This document shows, piece by piece, positions 1 through 6,914 of a stretch of 11,406 nucleotides of DNA; position 1 is the first letter of the stretch, and every line of letters begins with the position of its first letter. The stretch lies in the NCBI GenBank assembly GCA_937926105.1, contig CALANS010000063.1, positions 1-11,406 of the forward strand, in the 5' to 3' direction. Under the pieces are notes generated by a model. It was given only the letters and a program-made list of their open reading frames with translations, made no database searches and was not told where the DNA came from. The stretch comes from an uncultured Actinomycetes bacterium (GTDB lineage Bacteria > Actinomycetota > Actinomycetes > Mycobacteriales > Nakamurellaceae). Both the position numbers and the translations under genes were made by a program.

Positions 1-1126
1 CACGATCGACCATGCCGGTGCCGGAGCGGAGCGCCTGCCACAGCTCGTCCATGATCACGAAGTAGTGCCGCTGCGGCTCTAGGCCGGCCTCAGCCAGGGC
101 GTTCGCCACGTTCACCGTGGCGAACCCGTTCGACCAGCACGCCAGCAGGGTCGCGGCGCGCAGATCGACGTCGGTCTCTTTCAGCCCGGACACGTCGTAG
201 ACCACAGGTCGATCCCGACGCATCGGGTTCGTCGTCGGGCGGGAGAACGTCTCTCCGAGACGGCCGCCGCGGGCGAGGCTGATCAGCGATGCTTCCAGCC
301 CGCGCGTGATGCGCTGATACTCGGCGAAGTCGCCGCGGTCGACGGCGACCTCGCGCAGCTCGGCCGGACCCTCCTGCACGATCGCGAGCAGGTCTGCAAG
401 CACGGGCACCTGGTCGACGAACCGGCGATCCAGGATGCGCAGCGCCTGGTCGACGATCGACTCCTCGACATCGCTCGGCGGCTGCTTGCGCAGGATGGTC
501 AGGAGCGCGGAGACGATCGTGAGGCGGCGGCCGTGGGCGTCCGCCTCAATCTCCTCCGCTTCCTTCTCGTAGCCGGCCTCCCGCAGCCGTGCCGCGGCTT
601 CGGTCGACTCTCCGGGGTCGAGCACGTTCAGGTGGCCTCGGCCGCGGCCCAGGCGGATCACCTGGCCGCCAAGCGCCTCGATCAGGTCTACATAGTCGGG
701 CTTCAAGTCCCCGAGGATGAACGGAATGGACCCGAACCCGGCCAGGCCGGCGGCCATCCGCCGCACCGTCGTGGACTTCCCCAGCGCCGGCAGCCCGAGC
801 ACGAACACGCTCGGATTGCTGATCAGCTTCGCGCGCTGGAACCACGAAATCGGGTCCGCGCACACCGTCGCGCCCGTGTACAGGTGCCGCCCCAGCGGCA
901 CGCCCACGAGCGGTGCGCCCGTACCCACCGAGAACGGCCACAGCCCGCACACCTGAACGGTGGTGCCGCGGTACTCGACGGGTGCCTGCACGTACCCGGC
1001 AGTACCGCGACCGCGACCGATCCAGCCGCGCCCACTGGGGCGCAGCGGGCGCGGCTCCGTCGTCGTCTGCGCCTTCTGCACGGGGCTCTTGGCCCTCTTG
1101 CGTTTCTTGTTCGTTGCCATCGTCAT
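1..1126 (-). CDS. VirB4-like conjugal transfer ATPase, N-terminal 375 residues (truncated by window edge)
   Basis: This frame is open from the ATG at 1126 down to the left edge with no stop, so the C-terminus lies outside. After a basic N-terminus (KKRKRAK) there is a Walker A motif, GLPALGKST, at residues 111-119 (Lys117) and a Walker B, YFVIMDEL, at about 355-362 (Asp360, Glu361). The stretch FILGDLKPDY after the P-loop is typical of VirB4/TraC/TrbE-type ATPases. These are hexameric inner-face motors that power assembly and substrate passage of type IV secretion systems. The start codon overlaps the stop of the SCO6880-family gene (TGATG), implying translational coupling. A second in-frame ATG at 1120 is an alternative start, and neither has a clear ribosome binding site. 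The ATPase assignment is firm. The exact subfamily, VirB4 versus a coupling-protein relative, rests on gene order next to SCO6880 and TrbL. Confidence 0.88.
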   Translation of the reverse strand, partial: MTMATNKKRKRAKSPVQKAQTTTEPRPLRPSGRGWIGRGRGTAGYVQAPVEYRGTTVQVCGLWPFSVGTGAPLVGVPLGRHLYTGATVCADPISWFQRAKLISNPSVFVLGLPALGKSTTVRRMAAGLAGFGSIPFILGDLKPDYVDLIEALGGQVIRLGRGRGHLNVLDPGESTEAAARLREAGYEKEAEEIEADAHGRRLTIVSALLTILRKQPPSDVEESIVDQALRILDRRFVDQVPVLADLLAIVQEGPAELREVAVDRGDFAEYQRITRGLEASLISLARGGRLGETFSRPTTNPMRRDRPVVYDVSGLKETDVDLRAATLLACWSNGFATVNVANALAEAGLEPQRHYFVIMDELWQALRSGTGMVDR

Positions 1127-2637
1127 CACACCCGATCCCGGAGCGTGGAGGGAACCTGAACGTGCTTGGTCGGGATCAGACCCAACGGCAGCGCCATCGC
1201 GAAAGCCGAATCCTGCGACCCGTACTGCCGGCGCACGCGCAGGCGCGCGCCAGCCGACAGGTTGTCGATCGCGGCGGCCGCCTCCGGCTCCCTGGCCGGA
1301 TCGAGCACCGTCGCGGTGACCAAGATTGCGAAGTTCACTAGCCCGGCGCCGGATGCCTCCTCCTGCGCCGTCGCGGCCGCGGCGCGCACGGCGAGGGTGT
1401 CACGCGCCTGCGGCTTTCGCGTCGCGCTGGCACGGAACTGCGCGGCCGTCAGGTCGGATTCCACGAGTCCGGCCGCACGGGCCGGATCGATCGGCTTGTA
1501 GAGGATCGTCACCCGCTTGCGAGCGATATCCCGATGCGGGGCCAGCAGCCGGGCGAGAACACCCGACTGCACCGTTCCCCGCGGAGCCTGAGTCATCGCC
1601 CAGGTGACCGACGTCGCAGAATCGTGGCGGTAGTCCGACCACGACGCCTGATGCGCGGTCGGCCCGACGTCCGGCCACGACAGCTCGGGCGTCTCACCTT
1701 GCGCGTGCGCTTCGTCGATGAGCTGTGCCGCCGCCGGGTCGTAGGCGATCCGGATCGTCTCGCACAACTCCTGCGCCGCGAGCGGGCGAGCGGCCCCCGC
1801 CCCGGTGGCCTGCAAGTTGCCGGTCAGACCGGGCAGACGCGCCGCGAGCTCGCGCGCCATCTCGTCCGGCTTGCGAGGCTGTGCACCCTTCCGGGGGATC
1901 GCGTTGAAGGTCAGCGTCACGAACGCCTTCACCGTCGACGAGCCGGCGGGGTAGGTGTCGATCACTTCCCGCAGCATCGCCTGGGCGAACGCGGGCGCGT
2001 CCGGGTCGAGATTCAGCTCGACCTCACGACGCAGGCGGGTGCCGGACTCCGGGGCCGTCTCGATTACGACCGAAGCGCCCTCGATACCCGGCTCGTCGGC
2101 CAGGTGGGACAGCCAGTGACCCCAGTCGGCAACCCACGTGTCGACCTGCAAGGGGTCGACCAGCGATGCGCCGTCAGGCTCGGTGCCGATGACCACGGCG
2201 TAGGTGCTGCTGACGGGCGTGTAGACGAGCGCGAACGGACGCCCGTAGGAGTCGGTGTGCTCGCTGAGCCGCGTCGCTGCCGCAACGCCGGGAAGCTGGT
2301 ACGTGCCCCACTCGGTGCGGCCCAGAGGGCCGGACCGGTACAGGTGCGTCCCGCGTGAACGGGCAGAGAACCATCCGATCCTGTTCGAGGCGCGGGAGAG
2401 GACACTGCGCCCATCAGCGTTCTTAAGCACCAGGAGTAGCAGCAGACCGCCCGCGATCGCCGCGGTGATCAGCGCTGCCAGGATGCCGGCCGACATGAGC
2501 GCGATCAGGATCGCGAACAGGGCCACGAACAGCAGGCCCGTGCCCACCGTTCCCAGACCAAGCAGGCCGGGCGACGTCGGACGCCGCCAGTTGCCGTAGG
2601 TCCGAGGGCCTTCCTGAGTTGAATCAACGGCCACCAC
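1126..2637 (-). CDS. SCO6880-family T4SS membrane protein
   Basis: This 503-residue protein begins with a short polar segment containing RTYGNWRRP (residues 12-20), then two adjacent hydrophobic helices at about 27-49 and 50-71, then a long soluble region ending in a QDSAFAMALPLGL segment. This layout matches what I know of the SCO6880 family in Streptomyces and other actinobacterial conjugative loci, where it lies beside TrbL and the VirB4-like ATPase. The two-helix N-terminus recalls PrgI/VirB3, so the protein may anchor the ATPase to the channel; that role is inferred. The frame stays open up to 3108, but that extension is Ala/Arg/Pro-rich and lies inside trbL. I chose GTG at 2637 (GTG at 2634 also possible) because a GGAGGGAGG ribosome binding site sits 5 nt upstream. 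The start lies inside the last codons of trbL, and the stop overlaps the ATPase start. Confidence 0.85.
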   Translation of the reverse strand: MVAVDSTQEGPRTYGNWRRPTSPGLLGLGTVGTGLLFVALFAILIALMSAGILAALITAAIAGGLLLLLVLKNADGRSVLSRASNRIGWFSARSRGTHLYRSGPLGRTEWGTYQLPGVAAATRLSEHTDSYGRPFALVYTPVSSTYAVVIGTEPDGASLVDPLQVDTWVADWGHWLSHLADEPGIEGASVVIETAPESGTRLRREVELNLDPDAPAFAQAMLREVIDTYPAGSSTVKAFVTLTFNAIPRKGAQPRKPDEMARELAARLPGLTGNLQATGAGAARPLAAQELCETIRIAYDPAAAQLIDEAHAQGETPELSWPDVGPTAHQASWSDYRHDSATSVTWAMTQAPRGTVQSGVLARLLAPHRDIARKRVTILYKPIDPARAAGLVESDLTAAQFRASATRKPQARDTLAVRAAAATAQEEASGAGLVNFAILVTATVLDPAREPEAAAAIDNLSAGARLRVRRQYGSQDSAFAMALPLGLIPTKHVQVPSTLRDRV

Positions 2638-4243
2638 TGGGGCCTCCCTCCGTAGATTGTTCGCCAACGCTCTGAACGGCCTGTGCGGCCTTCTTCGCGC
2701 CGTCAGCGACCACGCCGGCCGCTGCCCCCACGCCCATTCCGATCGGGCCGGCAGCCGCGCCAGCGCTCGCACCGGCCGCCGCGCCACCCGCGGCCGCGCC
2801 GCCACCGGCAGCCGCACCACCGGCCGCAGCTCCACCACCTGTGCCCGCGGCCGCACCAGTCGATTTAGCCGCGCCAGTAGACGCGCCGCCGCCTGGCTGT
2901 GACGCAGGCGTACCGCCTCCGCCCCCTCCGCCGCGGCTACCCGAGGGAGCGCCGGTCGAGCCCGTCGACCCTGTGCTCCCAGTGCCACCATCAGAGCCGG
3001 AGCTGCCGCTACCCGTCCCGAGACGTCCCAGCGCCGCAGCTCCGGTCGGAAGCGCGGCCATAGCAGCCACGCCCATAGCGCCACCCGCGCCACCAGCCAT
3101 CGAGCCAACGAGCGGAGTGACGAACCTCATCAGTGCCGGCATCGCGAACAGCGCGATCACCATCAGCATGAGGCCCGTGAGCACGGCCAGCAGGCCCGTG
3201 CCGTCGTCCTTGAACACGTTCGTGCCGACGAGCTGGAACGCCGCCGCGTACACCAATGCCGCCGCCGGCTTGTAGAGGATGAACGCCAGCAGCCAGCCGA
3301 CGTTTTTGCGGAACCACGCCTTGCCGGTTTCGAGATTCGTAAACGACGCCGACAGCGGCAGGATGCCCGTCAGGATGACGAGCATGCCTCCGCGGGCGAC
3401 CATGAGCACGATCTGAAACGCCGTCGCGAGGATCGCGATCAGCCCCAAGATGATGATCAGCAGCGAGCCCAGGCCGCCCGCGGCCGGGTTCGTCGTTAGC
3501 GCCAGCAGGTTCAGCACGTTCGTGCCGAAGCATGTCGACCCCGCCGCGGCTACATCACAGTCCAGCGACTTGTTGATGATCCACACCGAGAACGAGTCGG
3601 ACGCCGCGACGAGTAGGCCGACGACGGTCACGCCGGCACCCGCGACGATGATGAGCGTCACGAGGCTTTTCAGCGTCTCCCGTCCCGGTTCGGCCCGCTG
3701 TTCCCACGCCATCCGGGCACCGCCGATGATCACCGACAGCACGGCCAGCGCGCCCATGTACCACCAGAGGCCCGCCTGCAGAAACGCCACGGCACCCCCG
3801 GCGCCGCTCGGCCCAGCAGCGATGATCGTCGAGACGAGCGAACTCGCCCCGCTGATCAGGACCACCGCGCCCAGGATGATGCCGGCGCGGCCGACCGCCG
3901 CGATGCCCTGCCCTGATCGCAACCGAGAAGCCACGATCATCCCGAGGATGATCATGGCGATACCGCAGATGGCCAACGACACCCACGTCACATAGCCGAG
4001 CACCGTCGTGATGCCCTCCGAGTTCGGCGCCGACGAGCCTGCGGTCAGTGACGAGCTGCTGCCCGTCCCCGTCAGGTTGGGGGTGCCGATGTTCACCCAG
4101 ACCGTTCCGAGCGAGGCCACCGCTTTGCCGAAAGCCTCCTGAACCGCCTTCGCCATGTTGTCGATCGCGTTACCGACCGCGCTGTTCACCCAGTCCTGTA
4201 CTACGCAGCCGGTGCCGAGGAATCCGCAGTCTTGTCCAGCCAT
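2624..4243 (-). CDS. TrbL/VirB6-like polytopic channel protein with Gly/Ala-rich tail
   Basis: This 539-residue protein has about eight hydrophobic segments between residues 80 and 380. The stretch at about 286-335 (LVILTGILPLSASF, then KAWFRKNVGW, then LYKPAAALVYA) is characteristic of actinobacterial TrbL/VirB6 proteins, the polytopic inner-membrane part of the conjugation channel. The N-terminus (1-75) is soluble or amphipathic and has a CX6C pair (Cys6, Cys13). A second pair, Cys229 and Cys238, lies in a predicted loop, so disulfides are possible if these face outward. From about residue 385 the protein is low-complexity, with STG repeats, a run of glycines and GGAAA repeats, and it ends in a short amphipathic segment (about 513-527). 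The ATG at 4243 lies 3 nt after the preceding stop, with only a weak ribosome binding site, so coupling to the upstream gene is likely. The stop overlaps the start of the SCO6880-family gene by 14 nt. Confidence 0.88.
   Translation of the reverse strand: MAGQDCGFLGTGCVVQDWVNSAVGNAIDNMAKAVQEAFGKAVASLGTVWVNIGTPNLTGTGSSSSLTAGSSAPNSEGITTVLGYVTWVSLAICGIAMIILGMIVASRLRSGQGIAAVGRAGIILGAVVLISGASSLVSTIIAAGPSGAGGAVAFLQAGLWWYMGALAVLSVIIGGARMAWEQRAEPGRETLKSLVTLIIVAGAGVTVVGLLVAASDSFSVWIINKSLDCDVAAAGSTCFGTNVLNLLALTTNPAAGGLGSLLIIILGLIAILATAFQIVLMVARGGMLVILTGILPLSASFTNLETGKAWFRKNVGWLLAFILYKPAAALVYAAAFQLVGTNVFKDDGTGLLAVLTGLMLMVIALFAMPALMRFVTPLVGSMAGGAGGAMGVAAMAALPTGAAALGRLGTGSGSSGSDGGTGSTGSTGSTGAPSGSRGGGGGGGTPASQPGGGASTGAAKSTGAAAGTGGGAAAGGAAAGGGAAAGGAAAGASAGAAAGPIGMGVGAAAGVVADGAKKAAQAVQSVGEQSTEGGPSGGR
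2643..2651 (-). promoter_or_regulatory. Ribosome binding site deciding the start of the SCO6880-family gene
   Basis: On the minus strand GGAGGGAGG lies 5 nt before GTG 2637 and 8 nt before GTG 2634. It is inside the final codons of the trbL-like gene. It rules out the long upstream extension of the frame and fixes the start within one codon. Confidence 0.8.
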
Positions 4244-4246
4244 TGG

Positions 4247-4996
4247 TCATCCCACCGTCCATGCCGTGTACCCGGCAAGGTTCGGAAGCTGATCGACCTG
4301 CGCGGGGTTCGCCGCAGACGAGTCGAGCTTCCAATCGCCGCCTGACCAGACCAGCTTCGCGACGAACGATCCGGTCACGATCTGACCGGAAGCCGTCGCC
4401 TGGAATGCGACGTCGACCTGCGCGTGCTCGCCGTCGTACGACAGCACGCGGAATCCAGCGATGGATGCTCGAATGCCGGACGGGTTCGCTGCATTGAGTC
4501 CCGAGCTGAGCAGGCTGTCCCTGTACTGGCCCGGGGCCAGCACATACGGGAGCCATGTGCTCCGGAGCGACTGATCGAACGACATGATTGCGAAGTTTGC
4601 TGAGGCAAATAGCGCACCGTCCGGGGTGTGCTGGAAGCAGTATCGATACCCAGACGGTGCAGTGGCGGCAGGGCCGGCGACTTGCGACGTCGGGTAGGCG
4701 AGCACGTCCTGGTACTTCCAGGACGTCTCGGGCGCTGCACTCACCGTGCCGGAAAGCTCCGTCCCACTGAGACCGCAGACGCTCTTATCGCCCGACACAG
4801 GGCCGGGCGACGAGATGATTCCGGGCGACGTGCTCGACGCACTGGGCGTGGGATCCGCTTTCGGGTCGCCTTTGCCCACGTTGACGGCGACGAGGATGAT
4901 CCCGCACACGACGATGAGTGCGACGACGATCGCCGCGGCGATGAAGCCTGGACGTGTGAAGGGGCTCTGGCTGTCGTTGTTGTTGTCGTCGCTCAC
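4247..4996 (-). CDS. Single-pass membrane protein of the T4SS operon, possibly VirB8/TcpC-like
   Basis: The 249-residue product has a polar cytoplasmic N-terminus, one transmembrane helix at about 17-39 (AAAIVVALIVVCGIILVAV), a Pro/Ser/Thr-rich linker (about 44-68), and an extracytoplasmic domain. That domain has two cysteines (Cys74 in VCGLSGTE, Cys120 in YRYCFQHTPDGALF) that could form a disulfide. It ends in a beta-rich stretch (VDVAFQAT, then FVAKLVWSGGDWKLD, about 194-225). The topology and the closing W-gdWkL strand pattern recall NTF2-like domains such as VirB8/TcpC, scaffolds of the conjugation pore; this is inference from topology. I chose GTG at 4996: AGGAGG lies 11 nt upstream and the previous gene stops 7 nt before it. 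The frame continues to a GTG at 5044, but that would overlap the upstream gene by 41 nt. Confidence 0.8.
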   Translation of the reverse strand: MSDDNNNDSQSPFTRPGFIAAAIVVALIVVCGIILVAVNVGKGDPKADPTPSASSTSPGIISSPGPVSGDKSVCGLSGTELSGTVSAAPETSWKYQDVLAYPTSQVAGPAATAPSGYRYCFQHTPDGALFASANFAIMSFDQSLRSTWLPYVLAPGQYRDSLLSSGLNAANPSGIRASIAGFRVLSYDGEHAQVDVAFQATASGQIVTGSFVAKLVWSGGDWKLDSSAANPAQVDQLPNLAGYTAWTVG

Positions 4997-5003
4997 GACT
5001 GCA

Positions 5004-5312
5004 TCACCCTCCTGCGATGGTGCCGATCCACGCGGCACCTGCACCGATCACGATCGCGCCGGCCATTGGCCAGAGAATCTTGGGGAGGGCGTCGTGGCCC
5101 TCGCCGCGGCGGAAGCTGACGGCGATCAGGATGCCGCCAACGATGATCGAGCCGCCGACGACGGCGTACCCGATCCACTTCAACCACGCCATGATCGTGG
5201 TGATGCCGCCCGTGCCGGGCGGCTGCTGGGGGTTCGGGTTCGGAATGTCGACCATCGGGACGTGCGCCAGGAAGTCGTTCGCGGCGGTCAGGATGGTGTG
5301 CAGCGTGCTCAT
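5004..5312 (-). CDS. Small two-helix membrane protein, candidate VirB2-like pilin subunit
   Basis: This 102-residue protein has a 40-residue N-terminal part with a Pro/Asn-rich stretch (about 24-33, IPNPNPQQPP) and two hydrophobic helices at about 44-66 and 79-100, joined by a short charged loop (FRRGEGHDALPK). The size, the two-helix hairpin and the position just ahead of the VirB8-like and TrbL-like genes fit a VirB2/TrbC-type subunit of the conjugation channel. I see no cleavable signal peptide of the classical VirB2 kind, so the pilin role is inference from topology and context. The ATG at 5312 has AAAGGA about 6 nt upstream and overlaps the DUF6668-like stop by 4 nt (ATGA). The stop is 7 nt before the next start. 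A longer frame upstream to 5459 is only the shadow of the overlapping gene. Confidence 0.8.
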   Translation of the reverse strand: MSTLHTILTAANDFLAHVPMVDIPNPNPQQPPGTGGITTIMAWLKWIGYAVVGGSIIVGGILIAVSFRRGEGHDALPKILWPMAGAIVIGAGAAWIGTIAGG

Positions 5313-5941
5313 CGCTGTTCCTTTCGGTAGGTGGTGCCCGTTGCACCGGGTGTGACCAGCGCGCTCAGTTCGTCGACGAGTCGACGAACCTCCCGCGGAG
5401 CGTCCGTGAGAGCCGACGGCTCCCCCAGACGCCACGATTCGATCCACGGCACGTTCCACGTGCGCGGGACACCGCCGCCGACCACCTGGGCCAGATCGCG
5501 CAGTGGGCGCGGCAGCCGGCCGGGGGCGTCAGCGACGAGAACGAGGCCGAGCAGTTCCACGTGCGGAACGAGGCCGGCCGCCCATTGAGTTGCGGCCGCC
5601 TGGGCGGCACGCAGCCCATAAGCGTGGGAGCGGGCGACGAGAACGACACGCGCCGGCATCCCCGCTGGGGGGTGCGGCCAACCGTGATCGGCAGCAAGCC
5701 AGTCAGGCACGAGCGCGGCCAGGCTCGACTCACCGGAACCACCGTGCGCTCCGAGCCACCACAGCGGCGCTGCCTGCGGCCGGTCGTAGGTCGGCAGCTG
5801 GTCAACGCGATCCGGGGCCGGAACCCCACGCTGAGGCCCGACCGGGCCTGTGGGCGGCGCAACAGACGGTGCGCTGATCGCCGGAGATGCCGGCTCAGGG
5901 TCAGTGGGTCGGGATATCCATGGATTAATGCCGTCGCTCAC
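5309..5941 (-). CDS. DUF6668-like protein with degenerate MinD/ParA-type P-loop
   Basis: First gene of the leftward transfer operon, 210 residues. Residues 1-58 are a Pro-rich, probably disordered leader. Then LWWLGAHGGSGESSL (60-74) sits where a MinD/ParA protein has its deviant Walker A, but both lysines are missing (His66 and Glu71 replace them). Later segments (RVVLVARSHAYGLRAA, about 98-113; VELLGLVLVADAPG, about 128-141) fit the beta-strands of a SIMIBI NTPase fold. From memory this resembles the actinobacterial DUF6668 family, found on plasmids and integrative elements. The function is unknown. The missing lysines make ATP hydrolysis unlikely, so a structural or partner role is possible. 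The GTG at 5941 is preceded by GAGGGGGG, 4 nt upstream. The frame continues to 6040, but only across the promoter region. Confidence 0.85.
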   Translation of the reverse strand: MSDGINPWISRPTDPEPASPAISAPSVAPPTGPVGPQRGVPAPDRVDQLPTYDRPQAAPLWWLGAHGGSGESSLAALVPDWLAADHGWPHPPAGMPARVVLVARSHAYGLRAAQAAATQWAAGLVPHVELLGLVLVADAPGRLPRPLRDLAQVVGGGVPRTWNVPWIESWRLGEPSALTDAPREVRRLVDELSALVTPGATGTTYRKEQR

Positions 5942-5969
5942 CGTTCCCCCCTCGATAATTGTGTTCGAC

Positions 5970-5983
5970 GTCGCTAACGCGAC
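5970..5983. promoter_or_regulatory. Inverted repeat at the start site of the T4SS promoter (candidate operator)
   Basis: GTCGC-TAAC-GCGAC is a perfect 5-bp inverted repeat with a 4-nt centre. It lies directly downstream of the predicted leftward -10 box, over the expected transcription start. An overlapping 8-bp palindrome, CGACGTCG (5966-5973), adjoins it. It could be an operator or a 5' stem in the mRNA. The arms are short. Confidence 0.35.
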
Positions 5984-5984
5984 A

Positions 5985-6013
5985 AGAATACTCGATCGTT
6001 CTACTGGGAGCAA
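5985..6013 (-). promoter_or_regulatory. Predicted promoter of the leftward T4SS operon
   Basis: On the minus strand, TTGCTC (6013-6008) and TATTCT (5990-5985) are separated by exactly 17 nt, which puts transcription start near 5978, about 37 nt before the GTG at 5941. Matches to the sigma-70 consensus are 3/6 and 4/6. The -35 box overlaps the left member of the ACAG direct repeat, so a protein bound there would be expected to block or modulate this promoter. Confidence 0.5.
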
Positions 6014-6056
6014 CAGCATGCTACAGGGATACGCACGCATAAACAGCGTGCAACAG
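6012..6056. repeat. 15-bp direct repeats with 10-bp-phased ACAG boxes in the divergent promoter region
   Basis: AACAGCATGCTACAG (6012-6026) and AACAGCGTGCAACAG (6042-6056) match at 13 of 15 positions and start exactly 30 bp apart. Each holds two ACAG boxes 10 bp apart, giving boxes at 6013, 6023, 6043 and 6053, all on one helical face; the 6033 position lacks one. The left copy contains the palindrome AGCATGCT. The right copy overlaps an inverted repeat, GCACGC (6033-6038) with GCGTGC (6046-6051). The array overlaps the leftward -35 box and the rightward -35 region. It is a probable binding site for a cooperative regulator, most simply the HTH protein encoded next to it. Confidence 0.6.
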
Positions 6057-6076
6057 AGCCACTTTTCGTTTACACT
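6048..6076 (+). promoter_or_regulatory. Predicted promoter of the rightward operon (leaderless)
   Basis: TACACT (6071-6076) matches the -10 consensus at 4 of 6 positions. A poor -35 (GTGCAA, 6048-6053) lies 17 nt upstream, which suggests dependence on an activator or on another sigma factor. Start of transcription is expected near 6083, the A of the HTH gene's ATG. No ribosome binding site precedes that ATG, so a leaderless mRNA is likely. Confidence 0.45.
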
Positions 6077-6082
6077 GTCTGC

Positions 6083-6358
6083 ATGCGCTTGCGGCTTCCG
6101 GTGTTCCCCGTGACGTCAGGGCTTGATGCGCTGTTCAAGGGGCGCAAGGAGACACTGACCGTCCCAGAGGTTGCAGAGATGCTGGGCCTCACGAAGCCCG
6201 GCGTCTACAAGTGGCTCAAAGACGGAGTGATTCCCGGCTACAAGCTCGGAGCTACATGGTTCATCCTGCGGGATGAACTAAAGGAAGCTCTAGAGCAGGG
6301 GGCGAACTCACGGCGGACACAGCCGTCAGCGCGGGGTGAGGAGCACGAGGAGGGGTAA
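6083..6358 (+). CDS. HTH_17/excisionase-like DNA-binding protein
   Basis: A 91-residue protein with a MerR/Xis-type winged helix-turn-helix at about residues 25-70: LTVPEVAEMLGL (helix 1), TKPGVYKWLKDG (recognition helix), then the wing VIPGYKLGATWFI and a closing helix RDELKEALEQG. The remaining C-terminus is polar, with Arg then Glu clusters. Such small proteins act as excisionases for integrative elements or as regulators; BldC of Streptomyces is a related one that binds direct repeats as head-to-tail oligomers. The position between two divergent operons and beside phased ACAG repeats fits a regulator of both arms. An excisionase role cannot be excluded, but no integrase gene is in the window. 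The ATG at 6083 has no ribosome binding site and coincides with the expected transcription start. In-frame GTG codons at 6101 and 6110 are alternatives. Confidence 0.85.
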   Translation: MRLRLPVFPVTSGLDALFKGRKETLTVPEVAEMLGLTKPGVYKWLKDGVIPGYKLGATWFILRDELKEALEQGANSRRTQPSARGEEHEEG

Positions 6359-6912
6359 TGGGGGGAAAGTGCACGCTCGGTCTAGCCGGCGTCGTCTTGG
6401 TCACGGTTGCGCTGGCCGGATGCGCCGGTAACAGCGAACAGCGACCGAGCGAGAGCCCTTCCCCCACGCCCTCCGGTGTTTCCATCCCGGACCTGAGCAC
6501 CTTCACGCCGGCCCCGAACGGGACCAAACTCGACGACGAGTCCGGCGGCGGGACGGTCAACCCGAAGCCCGCACCCGCCTGGGACGCGTCGCAGCGGTCC
6601 AACGCCGTTGTCGCGGCCGAGAAGGCGCTCACGGCGTTCGCGCGGCCGGACCTCAACTCCACCGAGTGGTGGGCGGCCCTGTCGCCTCTCCTGACGCCGC
6701 AGGCGCAGCAGGACTACCAGTCCGTCGACCCCGCCAACATCCCTGCGCACAAGCTCACCGGCCACGGGACCATCGTCGACGACAGCAGCACCTACGCCGT
6801 GTCAGTGGACGTCCCCACCGACGCCGGCACCTACACGATCATCCTCACGCGGCGCGACGGCGCGTCGCCGTGGCTTGCCAGCCGATTCACGCCTCCCGCG
6901 GGGACACACTGA
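6358..6912 (+). CDS. Putative lipoprotein of the conjugative operon
   Basis: The 184-residue product starts with a lipoprotein signal: basic start, hydrophobic core (LGLAGVVLVTVALAGC) and lipobox LAGC with Cys22. Mature residues 23-75 are Ser/Pro/Thr-rich. A folded domain follows at about 80-180, with the segments EKALTAFARP, WWAALSPLLTPQAQQDY, KLTGHGTIVDD, YAVSVDVPTDAGTYTIIL and WLASRF. This pattern of helices followed by strands resembles NTF2-like accessory domains of Gram-positive transfer systems. That comparison is inferred, and no specific function can be assigned. The lipid anchor would place it on the outer face of the membrane, near the hydrolase encoded 2 nt downstream. Its ATG overlaps the HTH gene's stop (TAATG) and AGGAGG lies 4 nt upstream, so the two genes are co-transcribed. 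Confidence 0.82.
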   Translation: MGGKCTLGLAGVVLVTVALAGCAGNSEQRPSESPSPTPSGVSIPDLSTFTPAPNGTKLDDESGGGTVNPKPAPAWDASQRSNAVVAAEKALTAFARPDLNSTEWWAALSPLLTPQAQQDYQSVDPANIPAHKLTGHGTIVDDSSTYAVSVDVPTDAGTYTIILTRRDGASPWLASRFTPPAGTH

Positions 6913-6914
6913 CG

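Noticed and set aside
533..1159. Plus-strand open frame opposite the VirB4-like ATPase
   Set aside because: The minus strand encodes intact Walker A and B motifs here; the plus frame is Arg/Pro/His-rich and featureless.
2638..3108. N-terminal extension of the SCO6880-family gene up to 3108
   Set aside because: It lies entirely inside the trbL-like gene, is Ala/Arg/Pro-rich, and the strong ribosome site at 2651-2643 points to GTG 2637 or 2634.
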